Below are positions 22,990 to 34,154 of a DNA stretch of 64,000 nucleotides, piece after piece. Source of the DNA: Pyrenophora tritici-repentis (taxonomy: Eukaryota; Ascomycota; Dothideomycetes; Pleosporales; Pleosporaceae). Location: the NCBI RefSeq assembly GCF_003171515.1, contig NC_089390.1, positions 4,898,001-4,962,000 of the forward strand, in the 5' to 3' direction. A program made the translations under genes and the position numbers. The notes under the pieces are model-generated. The model did no database searches and was not told the DNA's origin. It saw nothing but the letters and a program-made list of their open reading frames with translations. The stretch's first letter is position 1, and the number at the start of each line of letters is the position of its first letter.

Positions 22990-24918
22990 CTACCGTGTAC
23001 TCGATCCCATGCTGCCTTCGCCTGGCATAGGATCAAAAACTCTTAGTCGGTCGTTTTGTAGTTTCAGTTTCGAAAAACTTCTACTCCTACTTGGTCTCAA
23101 AATATGTGTGACGCTTTTGTTACTAGACGGCACACTCGATTCGGTAGCTGTGGTACCAGCACACGATCTCTCGGTTATCCCTTTCCGCTGCTGGATTTGC
23201 GTAATTGTAATCTTAAGCGCCTCGTACAGTTGCTTGTTATCGCTAGCGTCGAGATCGACCCAGAACGAGTAAATGGGTAATCCCTGGTGGTTCATGTTTT
23301 TGAACCGGCGGAGGATGTACTGGCGAGCCGAACTCTCTGGATCAGACTCATTGCATACGTAATCTGGGAACACCTTTTCCAAAGGCGAGTATGGCATCTT
23401 CCCCATGAAGCGGTTGAAGTTGTTAAGAATGAGTATTATGGATGATTCGGCGAAAACTGGTTCGTTGACCCAGCTTTCAAAGGCTGCTAGCTCATTGAGT
23501 AAGAGGGATTCGCCTGCTCGTTGTGAATTGGGCTTATCGTATAGAGACATGTCCACTGCGTAGATGAGCGATGTAGCGCCTTCCAATTGGTGAAACCAGC
23601 GTTCGCGGAAATGCTGGGGAACATATCCTTTGATATTGAATAGGTGGACATCTAGCTCGTCCCAATTGAAGCGCAGTTCCTTGATACCGCGCATGGATTG
23701 GTTGAGTCGTATGATGTCTGCCTCGATGGGAATATAGTCTTCCTCAGCGATGCGTGGTATCTCCTGTGCAAAGTACGGAGCATACTGCGGAAATTCGATC
23801 TCGAAATTCTTGACATAGATCCTGGCAAACTCGGAGCAAGACCAGATCCTAGTAATGGCCTTGACAACTTCAGGTGTGAAGTTCTCCGTGCCCGCATCCA
23901 GTTCGTTCAGTAAGATAGCGAAGTCTGGATTAAGCTCAGCAGGGAGTATGACACCAGTGTCTTTCAACAAAGTGGTGATGGAGTGAATCAGCGCGTAAAC
24001 AACTTGGTAGACTTGACAACGGTAATTCATGCGCTCCTCTGCGGAGTAATAACCCTCAGCGTATAGCACTTTTAGTTGATGCATGATGAGGTCTTTTCCA
24101 CTGTTGACGCCGCCTAGAAGAACTAGTTTTGTCTCGTGTTGAAGACTATCAGCTGCTCTTTGCAACGCACGGTCTATCGCTTCAGATCGGTCCGCTGCTG
24201 CGTATTGTTCGTATTCTTCGTCAGTAGGTGAGATCGCGCCTTCAAGGTCACTGCGCGAAGGTTTGATATGTAAGATGACTCTGAGCCACTGGACGAAACG
24301 CGACAATTGTGTGAGGCCTGTGATACAGCTACCATTCCATCTTGAGGACTGTGAAAGGGTTCTGAGGTTTGCTGCATCTTCCTTTCTGATCTGGCGACTC
24401 TTGTGCAGCAGGATTTTGCGCTGTGCTTGAGCGGTACTATGTGGCGTTAGATCACCACATTGAGACAGTACTTCAGTCACTCACCAGTTGCATGCCGCAA
24501 GCAACAACGTCACAGCATCGCTTTGTCGCTGGGCAACTGTCTGCAGTCGGTCCATGGTCCTACTAGCAAGTTTGTACTTCATCTTTGCAGCGCAATCGAC
24601 AGCCCCATGATCTGGATATCTAAGGCGCTCATTTAGGCAATCTGCATGTCGTACGAGTACTTCGCAAGAATGCGTCAGTAAATCCAAATCGGACAGTAGC
24701 TGCGGGTGCAGATCTTGAACGGCACAATTCAACCAGTCCTGGATGTTTCCGAGGTTGGATTTCAATGCCGTCAATTGGGCAATCAGATTCATCGCAGACG
24801 GGTTGCCATCTCTCCAGCGATTGTGAATCTGTCGTAAGCCGTCGATGTCCTTTCGTAGTCGATCTCGGAGTGTCCTGATGGCGCTAATTAGGGCAGAGAC
24901 CCCTTTCTCGTCAGACAT
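22990..24918 (-). CDS. G-protein alpha-subunit-like protein with fungal helical N-terminal domain, nucleotide-binding motifs degenerate
   Basis: Exon 1 (24918-24485) and exon 2 (24436-22990) join across a 48-base intron to 626 residues, against about 353 for a true G-alpha. Residues 1-150 form a helical domain (IQDWLNCAVQDLHPQLLSDL, then QRQSDAVTLLLAACNC across the splice) like that found at the N-terminus of many fungal STAND/NLR-type and G-alpha-like proteins. Residues about 245-580 follow the G-alpha fold (RERWFHQLEGATSLIYAVDMS matches the switch II/alpha2 region). However, all five G boxes are altered: the P-loop is GGVNSGKD (Ser/Thr after Lys lost), switch I is SMRGI, DxxGQ is NIKGY (catalytic Gln lost), NKxD is NNFN, and TCAT is WVDLDA. 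I infer a non-catalytic pseudo-GTPase. There is no N-terminal myristoylation signal, so it is unlikely to act in a classical heterotrimer. The tail is Ser/Arg-rich. Confidence 0.85.
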
Positions 24919-25732
24919 GTCTGTAGCGTCGCGTCGCGCGATTCTTGCTCGTGGATCAGACTGCGGTGGGCCGCATGAAAAGAAGAAACCTGACTGTTAG
25001 GAGTCGCTGCGATGGACGAGCAGCGCGCGAAACGCAACTCGAGACCGAGGTTGACACTTGCGGCTGGTTACCAACTGACAGGAACCGAAGCTCCTGGTCC
25101 GGTCCGTGGATTGCCTGCTGCTCCGAGAAGCACCGAGAAGATGCCGTGTGCGTGGGAAAGGCGATGAAGAGTGGCGATCCTCGACTATTGCGCAGCCAAC
25201 AGCGCGTGCTGGGGATGATATGCTTCCAACATTAGAGACACGATCGAACACAGGCCTAGATCCCTTGTTGAGTTGTAGAGTGTGATGCGAACGGCAGAAG
25301 GGGCATGTGCATGCAGGGACGCGTTGATCGTTAGTCGTAGCGTGGCAACCATGGCGTCGTCAAGAAATGGCGGCTAAATCTGTTCGGCAATGTCAATACG
25401 ACCAGCCTTGCTTGATTGCTGCATAGCTAATTCGTGAGTCACACTGCGCGCCTTATGCATTCTGAACAAGAGTCACATCACGTGTTGCCGTCCCTGCCAA
25501 CGTGACTGACAGCTTCCTCTTCCGACGAGTCGACGTGTGGCTAGTGCAACGCCACGAAGCGAGAAATCTGTCGTCATCACCCCCGTCACTCACTTACTTT
25601 CTAAACCGCCAGCAAACATGATAGCTATAAAGTCCGTCATGTCAACTAACATTCTTAATCTTTCCTACCCCATAACATTTCTGCCTTAATACTCAGCGTC
25701 ATCCTCGCGCTGAGAAAGGCGTTCCATACGCA
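24919..25732. promoter_or_regulatory. Divergent promoter region between G-alpha-like and F-box genes
   Basis: 814 bases separate divergent start codons. ATAGCTATAAAGT (25620-25632) contains a TATA-like box about 110 bases before the plus-strand start, and pyrimidine-rich sequence lies just before 25733. No other feature is seen. Confidence 0.5.
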
Positions 25733-27721
25733 ATGACAACCCTCGATACCTTACCAAATGAGATTCTTTCGCTAGTCACAAACCATCTCGAACGGCCGCG
25801 AGACTTACTTTACCTTTCTTTAGCTAGTCAGCGCTTGAATGAGTTTGCAAAACTTGACGGATGGAAAGCCCTGCTCAAAGGACGATTTGGGCTCGGTGGG
25901 CTGGATACAGACGCTCGTAATTCCGTCCATGGCTTAACAACACTATGTCGGAACTGGGATCGCAAAGGTTTCGTCGCCAGATACATTGATCCCACTGAAA
26001 AAATCATGAGCATGAACACATGGCAGCCTGAGCGGTGGAGAGGCCCGCAGGGCCAAACCATGGGATACCAACCTAGAATTGACAGCTATGAAGAGATTTA
26101 CGGAGCATGGGGGGAAAGAAGGGAAGTGCTTGCATGGTCTGCCGGCACACAGATTCTGCTCAGAACTAAAGAGACGGGCGCGAACATTGAAAAAATTAGA
26201 AGAAGAGAGGAAGGACTGGAGCAACCGTCTGATCAAACATGGGTTTATGATGCCTTTAAACACTTGAACACGTGGTTCACATACAAGATACCAGATAGCT
26301 TTGAAGGCCGAGACGACATCACAGATCTGAAGCTACTTCGACCACACCAGCGGGATCTGGCCAGCGAAGAAATGGTCTTTGGAACTGCGTCGGGCCAGCT
26401 ATCGCTGCTCAGTGTAAGCCCTGATTTTGCCGAAACCCGTGTTCAAAACTACGATACAAACAGGCGGCGCGTCAACAGTATCTCGATATCTTCGTCAGGC
26501 ATGCCAATGCTGGCTGCAGTACTCGCAGATTCATCACTCGCTATCTATCATATAAACCGCGACCGCTTCTCTGAGCATCCAATCGCGCCATCCTCGGAGG
26601 TCAAGAGAATCTCGAAAGACCCACCGTATGGTCGAATATGGTCTTGCGAGTTTTTGTCGGAAGATAGGGTTGTTATAGGATTAGGCCCTAACATAGCACC
26701 CATCGAGGTTTACCAGATTGGACCCGACGGACTACTCCCTCAGCCTCTTCGCAAGTTCAATATCACCGCCATTAATACAGCATCTCCGCGACCTAATTCG
26801 GTCTATCCCGTACTACCCATTCCGACCACAGCACAGGGTGGATCAGATGCAGGCAACACTTTCCTTTCTGGCGGTTACGATGGCATCATCAGACTGCACG
26901 ACATGCGCTCACTAAAAGCCTGCGAACCCATGTTCTGGGACCCAACAAACGACTCACCAGTATACTCGCTCGCTGCCCAAGGTCTCGAACGCATAGTATC
27001 AGGAGTATCCATGCACAGCATGATCAAAGTGTTCGACATGCGCATCTCCGGTTCCCACGCATACCACACCATCGCCTCGCCAACCAAACCCAAAGCTCCA
27101 ACCAAGTCCACCATTAACTCGACCAAAACACAAGCCTCAACCATCAGCGGCGGCTGGAATGTCTACCTCAACCCTCGCATCCCTCCACCCCGTAACGCCT
27201 ACCGGCACGACTACTCCCGGGTCCGCGACGACTCCCCCGTCTACAGTCTCTCAATCCCATCACCCACATCACAAAACCTCTACGCCGGCCTCGAAGGCGT
27301 GCTTGAAGCCCTCACCTTTCACGGCATCGCAGACCAGCACCCCGACTCCATGCTCTCGAACTCCATCGTCTACTATGACGGTGACGCCAAGAAAATCGAC
27401 CTGGCCGCTTCCTTCAACCCCAACCAAGACGTGCTCAATCTGGGAATGTACGAACAAGGCACCAAGGAGGGCCTGGGTATGCAGTTGTTGGTTCAAGGCG
27501 GTGTAGCGTCGCCGGCGATGGTTAGAGATAGGAAGAATGTGGCCGAGGGGAGGCATTTGGATGGAAATTGGTGGGATTTGAGAAAGGGGCCGAGGTGGAG
27601 TCGGGACCAACCTCCTCCACAGGCTCCGGGGGTGGTACTGAGAGGAGGGAGGAGAGGAGGAAGAGGAAGGAGGGGTAGAGGAGGAAGAGGAGGAAGAGGC
27701 GGAGGTGGAAGTACAGCTTAG
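25733..27721 (+). CDS. F-box protein with WD40-like propeller and RGG tail
   Basis: A single-exon frame of 662 residues. The N-terminus is an F-box (LPNEILSLVTNHLERPRDLL followed by LASQRLNEFA). The middle is built of weak beta-propeller blades, with recognisable ones at FLSGGYDGIIRLHDMRSL and ERIVSGVSMHSMIKVFDMRI; other blades are too diverged to count. The last 35 residues are a run of Arg-Gly-Gly (GGRRGGRGRRGRGGRGG), a typical RNA-binding and arginine-methylation tail that is rare on F-box proteins. The probable role is Skp1-dependent substrate recognition, perhaps in contact with RNA or RNP. The gene is intact and has no introns. The substrate is unknown. Confidence 0.82.
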   Translation: MTTLDTLPNEILSLVTNHLERPRDLLYLSLASQRLNEFAKLDGWKALLKGRFGLGGLDTDARNSVHGLTTLCRNWDRKGFVARYIDPTEKIMSMNTWQPERWRGPQGQTMGYQPRIDSYEEIYGAWGERREVLAWSAGTQILLRTKETGANIEKIRRREEGLEQPSDQTWVYDAFKHLNTWFTYKIPDSFEGRDDITDLKLLRPHQRDLASEEMVFGTASGQLSLLSVSPDFAETRVQNYDTNRRRVNSISISSSGMPMLAAVLADSSLAIYHINRDRFSEHPIAPSSEVKRISKDPPYGRIWSCEFLSEDRVVIGLGPNIAPIEVYQIGPDGLLPQPLRKFNITAINTASPRPNSVYPVLPIPTTAQGGSDAGNTFLSGGYDGIIRLHDMRSLKACEPMFWDPTNDSPVYSLAAQGLERIVSGVSMHSMIKVFDMRISGSHAYHTIASPTKPKAPTKSTINSTKTQASTISGGWNVYLNPRIPPPRNAYRHDYSRVRDDSPVYSLSIPSPTSQNLYAGLEGVLEALTFHGIADQHPDSMLSNSIVYYDGDAKKIDLAASFNPNQDVLNLGMYEQGTKEGLGMQLLVQGGVASPAMVRDRKNVAEGRHLDGNWWDLRKGPRWSRDQPPPQAPGVVLRGGRRGGRGRRGRGGRGGRGGGGSTA

Positions 27722-29552
27722 TGTAGAGCTGAACGTTTTTTTTATTGGTTAAGATGCGTTGTTACTTACTCTCGTATCGTTTATGAATGTGGAGATTACA
27801 ACGTCGTCGCCGTGCTAATAGTGTCTTTATTTAACGTACACAGTCTACATTAAGAAGGCAAAGGAAAACAAGAGCTGAGCTCTACTGTTTACAGCGAAAA
27901 AAGTATCTCGGACTGCTAGCTACGCACTCTTATCCATACTATCTATATTCGCGCTTAAGCTGAGCGCATACTCAATCCGCTTCTTTATTCCTCTCTTCCC
28001 TCCCATCTACCCACTCATCCGAAAACCCCAAGTTTAAATCCTCAGCTCTACTAACCCTATCTGCTCAACGTAACTGTTATACCAAGACAACCCTATAGCA
28101 AACTCGCTTATTCGCTCCTCCCTAGATAAACAGCACCCCTAGCCAGCATAGTGCGGGCGCCCTAACGATCACGCCACGCCGTTTATCTATCCCGTAACCC
28201 GTATACATCCCGCCCACCAGCCTCAGCTGAAAAGAAGAAAAAAAACTCTGCGATACTTGGACACGTCCATCCAAGAATCCAAGAACCCAAGAGCGATAGT
28301 CTACGGACCCACTTTCTCAGCTGAAACAGACATCGGGTTTAGCGCCATGAAGATTGGGGAATGTTAAACGGCGAACAGCGAAACGTTTTAAACGGCCAAG
28401 TTTGAGAAGCTTGGAAGGGTGGGTCTACGCAACGGTCTCGATTCCGCGTGGCTGAGCGCAGCCGTTAGCAATAGTCGCGTGGAGTCTTGATGCGCAAGCG
28501 ACTGTAGTTTGAGCGGCAGTGTTGCCTGCCTTGCGTAGCTCAAGATGTTGACTAGAGGAAGTGCGCCTAGCATCGAGGAGAGCTGGCTGGCTGACTGACT
28601 GAAATATACACCGAAAAAGACGCCGGTGGAGCAGGCAGCAGCAGCAATGTAACAGAAACGGGTACGGTTACATGCCACAACAATCCGCTCGGCTCGAGCT
28701 CGAGAGTTTGCAGGTGGATGAAAGGATGGATGAAATACATCATAGACCCCCCCAATGCAGAAAGAGGGAGCACCACCGCCGTCGGTGGGGGGAAAGTCCA
28801 GAGTCAGCTGACGTCAGAACCAAATCAGAGTTGCCCAGCGCAGCGCAGCACCGCATCCATCCAGCTCCGTAGCGTACGTACGTAAAACGCTCTCATCGGT
28901 AGTAGAAGGAAACCGAACACGACGTCGCGTGCCGAAATGCCGAAACTCTATATCGTGTGGTTCGGGACGGCTTGTGGTCCAGTAAAAGTCTTGGTTCCAA
29001 TCTGAGCATATGGGCAAAGTTAGACAGACCGCGTGGCCCCTCTTTCTCCCTACGTAAGCGAAGAACCTTGACACGGCGGATAGCCGTGATGCGGTGGTCG
29101 AACGTGACAATCCTTGCTTGGCGTAAGCTATGCGGGCTACCGCGGGCAGTGCAACGTGGAGACGAGGCCTCCTGGAAGGAGTAAGGTAACTATGTGGGAA
29201 GTGTGCTGGACAGCCAGCTGGCGATAAGTGAGATGGTGGCGTTAGATGGCGTAGGTGCGGCAGGTTCCAGCTGGATGTAACGATTGGCGGAAGCTTAACT
29301 TTCTATTCATTCATCAAGGTTTTGGTCTTGGTTGCTGCTTACTGTACTCGCTGATCTCGGTATGTGGGGAATTCTGCGCATAGGCTTGGCTGAGGCTGCT
29401 GGTCGAGCAAGCCATGGGCGTAGTTGATGGGTCTGTCTTCAGATGTAGACAGAGCGCTCAAAGAAAGTGGTTTCATGACCGATGAAATACTGCAAATTGT
29501 GTCAGCACACTCGCTGCTTACGCCCCGTGTACTGTCAGGTGAAGTGCAAACC
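27722..29552. other. Intergenic region between convergent genes
   Basis: 1.8 kb with no supported gene. The frame at 28388-28678 (minus) starts with a hydrophobic stretch but has no further support. Two blocks around 28220-28330 and 28380 are A-rich. The last part, near 29300-29550, may belong to an alternative last exon of the bZIP-like gene (see there). Confidence 0.5.
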
Positions 29553-30431
29553 TCAATGCGGTCCAGGGTGGTGTGCCTGATAGTAGGGCGAGGAGGTAGG
29601 CAAACTCACGTTAGGATTGTTGAGCTTCTGGTGTTGGAGCCCGTAGGAAGCGCCGTGATCATAGGCGGCAGTGTTGGCCAGGAATTGCTGGGTCTGGTGT
29701 GAAGGCGTATGCGCCCGCTCAAACACTGCTTGTGCTTGCGGGTGAACATATGGATACATTGGTGAGCGAGGTGCGGGCTGTGGAGTGTATTCTGGTGCTG
29801 GTGCCCATGTAGGTGTGTTGTTCCAGCCAACGCTTGCTGGTGTATGATGGGGGTAAATGGGCGCACTCCAATTTTGGGGATAGAGAGGATACGTTGGTGC
29901 CACCGTGGTGTTGTGTGTATTGAAAGTAGCGGTATTGGTTGCCAAGATAGGGTCCGGTGCAACTGTGCTGTTTGCGTGCACCGAACTGAAGTCACTGACG
30001 GACGGTGTAGGATAAGGTGACGAACTTGGTCCCGCGAACTCGTAGTCCGCTGAGATCGAGCGCGCGTAAACTTTGCGTGGCTCAGGTGAGAGCTCTGTTT
30101 CTTGCTGACCGTCCGAGTCGTCTTTGATCAACTGTTGGAGGTATTGTAGCTTTCGTTTGCGCTTCTCCCCTGTGTCAAGACGTATTAGAGGAGATTATAA
30201 TGAGTGATTGCAGTCAAGTGTCAACTCACTATAGTTTCGTGAAGCTATTCTGTTCTGCTGCTTTCTTATCTCGCTGTTTACCTTCTTCGGCTTCTTCCTT
30301 GGTTCCTCGTCTTCCCCGACTACGTTGGATCTTTGGCCTGTGCTTGAGGGGGACTGTGACAAGAGCGTGGTAGCAAGGGGGTTCATGATGCTAGTAGATG
30401 TAGTCGGGAGCCGGGAAAATGCGATGGACAT
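29553..30431 (-). CDS. bZIP-like transcription factor with short or absent leucine zipper
   Basis: Exon 1 (30431-30230) and exon 2 (30169-29553) join across a 60-base intron to 272 residues. The splice completes a bZIP basic region, QNRIASRNYREKRKRKL, whose invariant Asn and Arg are in the right places. It is followed by QYLQQLI and then sequence without heptad leucines, so dimerisation through a classical zipper is doubtful. The rest is Pro/Ser/Thr/Tyr/His-rich, as in fungal activation domains. The start could be Met1 (30431) or Met16 (30386). At AACGTGAGT (about 29610) a strong donor could splice to a TTTGCAG acceptor near 29490. That would replace the last 14 residues by a different 17-residue end stopping at 29439; which is right cannot be decided here. 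Confidence 0.72.
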
Positions 30432-32045
30432 GATGGAGATGTTGGCAACCGCTTCCTTATGAGCCGCCGATCAGTTTCTCGATGTGAACGGGCAGGGTTA
30501 CATTTGAGGAGAAACCGACCCCGGAATTTTTTCGCTAGCCGTAACCAGAGATCAGTATGGTTCTCTGCCGTGCTTTTCCTAGCTATTGCTGATTAAACAC
30601 GACAAGAATAGCAACAAGTGCAATAGCGGCGGGGGCAACCAAGGCACGACTTAATCCTGCAGCTGTCGACCCTGAGCTTAGTTTTGCCGCAAAGCAACAT
30701 AATGTGATCATCAAAAATCACAGCCCAGATGGCACTCCTCCTGTCTCTAAGCTGTTAGTCATGTTCGCGGGCCCTGTTTACACAGTAAATGCCAATGGCA
30801 ATGTCGCGTAGCCACTATATCAGTCAACCATCCGCGGTTACTTATTTCTCGATTAGATGCACTAGATGATTAATGTTGGCAATCAACTGACAGATTTATC
30901 TGTCATGTCCGATCCGAGCTTAGTCCGTGATGAATGGATGGACACGTGAGCAGGCGGAGTAATGTGAGGTGACACTGAGGCTCTCGCCATCGGCTCGGCA
31001 GCCGCGAGGCGGCTCTCGTGGCCATGACGAAAGAAAGCATGCGTCAGATGAGACAGTACAATGGAAAGCGTGACTCATGCACAGCTTAGAACGATGCGAA
31101 TCTGTTGAGCTGAATGGGGCTATGTCTGTGGCGGCCTGACGTCGTAAGGTGCTAGCCAATTGTAGCCGCAGCTAGATGATGCATAAGCAAGAAGGAACGC
31201 GTATCTCACCCCGCCTTTTGAACCACTGATGGAACTGATCTATGTTTAATTGCGTGGTTTCTATCGTGATACGGCATTCCACTCCGTCCTGTTACTCCCA
31301 GCTACCTTGGAATCAGACATTCAGACCGCCATCACCTCAGACATGCGCTTACGGTAAAGTACTGTGAGGTACTGCGAAAACAAAGTTTCTTGGTCTTTCT
31401 AGTCTGGGCGATATATGCTTCAAGGTCCAATAATACAATTTGATACGCCTGGCTGTTTCAAACACACCGCTCCTGTGTCTATTCCAGGTGGGTTATATCG
31501 AGAAAACATACGACGTACTGACGAAGCTCCTCAAACCTCTTCCGCTGTTCTTACGCAACTTTGACCGAGATTGGATGGAAAAAGCCATCATGGGTCGCTA
31601 CCGTGCTGATTTCGCAGGCACAGTTTCCCCTTCTCAATGTGCCCAGAAGACCTGGACATCCTACAATGCAGACCAGGAATAGCTTGGAATAATCTTGGAC
31701 ATGTACAGATAGCCACAAAAGAGTCGCTTGCAGAGTCTTATAATAAAATGAAAACAGTCAGCCTACCCTGAATATCCATGTCCCTGGATCTTGCAGCAGA
31801 AGACATGATAGTTCAGAAAACAAGACTCACATAGTGAGGAGATTGCCGTGGAACACAGGAAATACTCAATGCTCAATACAAGGAGCGAGTCAAAGTGGAC
31901 GAAGCCCAACATCACCCAACAGGAATATAACATCGGTCAAAGGATGACCCAAGGCAACACATATCCCATCAGCTATACCACATCTTCAGGGTCGCCTCTA
32001 CGAGCTTACTGCACATCTCAAGCCGCGACACACTACTAGTGACGC
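30432..32045. other. Intergenic region upstream of bZIP-like gene
   Basis: 1.6 kb with only short, featureless frames (the longest about 80 codons). No repeats or RNA genes were recognised. Confidence 0.5.
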
Positions 32046-33108
32046 TCAGGCATCTGATGTTGCCTTTTCAAGTAACTTGCCTGCCTAATGTCAGATTTAA
32101 TGCCTCATTTCAGCCCAAGACAAAGTAACTCACCTCATCAAGCACAGCTTGTAGTCTTCCCTCTTCGGCAACAACTTTCTTAACCGTGTCGCTGACATTA
32201 CCCTCCAACCCAACATTGCAGCCCCTAGGTAGCCACCTCAGTATATGGAAAGCATTGGCGTATACGCTCGTTGCGCCCGTCACTCTTCCATCATCTGGAA
32301 GACTAGCTTGTAGGATGATTTTGAATGTCTTGAGACCCCAACAGTAGCGTAAACCAAGGCGTACGAGATCTGCAAACCCATCGAGGATATCGTGGTGTGA
32401 GGGTATGGTAAGGACGACGTGTTTGATAAGGCTGCGGGAGCGCTGATGGAGTGTAGACAAGGTATGAATGCCGCTTGTCAGATTGAGAGTAAAGACATTG
32501 TCGCTATAGAGCACCTGGCGTGCTTCCTTGTATATCTGCTTGTCAAGCCTCAATATTTCCGGCACGATAGGGTCACTTAGTGGGTACCGTTCATATCCAG
32601 AGTTTTTGTGTCGCGTGAATTGGGGACCATGCGGGCGCGAAACCACAATACTCTGTTGCCACATCTGGTTCCCATCATATAGTTCATCACCCGGCAAGGC
32701 GCATACAAGCTCGTCAGGCTTCTCGGGGGCGCGGTCGGCATGCAGGCTGAGCGGCTCCTCACGCACGAGGGCCATGTGGTAGATGTGGACACGGAGTTCG
32801 GCAGGGAGTCGCATAAAGGGAAATGGCTTCTCTGACATGCTTTGGGTGTCAACAACAGGAGGAGGATTTGTGAGTTGTGACTCTGTCAAGGTGCTGCGTT
32901 CAGGCGTTAGGAGACCGCTTCGAGTGCAGGCAGTGGCGGGCCCGGCAACAGGAGGTTGGCCCTCGACTTTATCTTCGTTTGCTGAATGCTGCGTGCGCGA
33001 CCTCTTAAGTACCGTGTCCTCAATCTGGCATACAGGCTCGTCTTCGTCACTTGTTTCGCCTTGCCGCTTCCTCTTGCCGAGCATTGCGCGTGGGACTCGG
33101 GGTTCCAT
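32046..33108 (-). CDS. F-box-like / LPAELR-type protein of unknown function
   Basis: Exon 1 (33108-32134) and a short exon 2 (32084-32046), separated by a 49-base intron, give 337 residues. Without the splice the frame would read through the GTGAGT donor into VSYFVLG and stop; with it the end is AGKLLEKATSDA. Residues about 95-120 (PFPFMRLPAELRVHIYHMAL) are the LPxELRxxIY box common in fungal F-box-like and 2EXR proteins. It is followed at about 195-215 by the usual companion IPEILRLDKQIYKEA-type motif (here VPEILRLDKQIYKEARQVLY). The first 90 residues are charged and disordered with a nuclear-localisation-like KRKRQ. These proteins form a large, expanded fungal family; no substrate can be named. 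Confidence 0.75.
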
Positions 33109-34154
33109 CGTTTTGTATTCGGGTGCTATCCAATATTGTATGTTCGAATGTCGCGTTAGAACAGTAGCTGTTGCCGCAGTTTTGCCTGTCCGTTTGTGCG
33201 CAAACGTGACGCCGGTGGGTGCGGGCGACGCGTCGAGCCTGTGAAGTTTGCGTGATGTAAAATGGATAAAGGGTGAGGTTTAGCGACTCCGGACAGGGTT
33301 AAGGTCGACTCCAACTAGACAAGGCGCGTGGGTACCGATAGCAAAAATGTGTTTCGGCATAAACAAAAATGGTGTAAGGAGGGCACGAGCCGGAAACGGC
33401 GGGGGGACTTGGGTCCACGGGTTCCAAGTCGAGAGGTGGGCAAGTTGCGGGGTCAGACCATCGCAATAGCGCGTATGAATACCGGCTAGCACATCTGTCA
33501 TCAGCCAATACACATGACAATTGCGTCACGTGTCGTCATGAACATTATTCATGTAGGTGATAGAAAAATTCCTGGTGCACCTAGGTGACATAGAATACTG
33601 GACAGTGTGGGTAAGCACTTAATAGACGTGTTTGGCGACTACAGTGGCTTTCTTACACTAGTATGTCCCGTATTTTATGACACCCGAGTGGGTGGAAGAG
33701 AACTACGTGATTCAGATAATCCGAGTTTCATGACGTGGCAATACGATGAAACATGTACTTGTGGGCACGAAATCTCATGACCGCTGATTGAGCAGTGTAC
33801 ATATATTGTGGACGGACCAGAGAACTTCGTAAAAAGAAGTCATTACATTTGGCAAGTGGGGCATACTCTCTATGGAAAACACCAAGCATCACGATACCAA
33901 ATGACATGATCTTCGTCTGTTGAACAAGTGACATCGAACTGTATCTACAATAGCCGTCACAGACTCGCGTCTTGCATCTTTGCAATTCGCCTTGGTCGGG
34001 AAAGTAATAATAAGGGAATCAAAACGACTGCATACTCATCCACATCGTCCTCCACGCTCTACCCATCCACACTGACTTTGTGCCCATGAAGCCTTTGCCC
34101 AGACGGGGACGGACAAATGCAACAATCCTGGGCGGCCGGACGGCACTGGCTGCC
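33109..34154. other. Intergenic region upstream of F-box-like gene, 3' of epsin
   Basis: About 1 kb with no supported gene. TACACTAGTATG-like AT-rich sequence near 33650 and the 3' end of the epsin gene near 34100 are the only points of note. Confidence 0.5.

Noticed and set aside
28388..28678. Small membrane protein on the minus strand
   Set aside because: Only one hydrophobic stretch, no conserved motif, and codon use unlike neighbouring genes.
32110..32133. F-box-like protein ending VSYFVLG
   Set aside because: The stretch begins with a perfect GTGAGT donor and a 49-base intron gives a more natural C-terminus.
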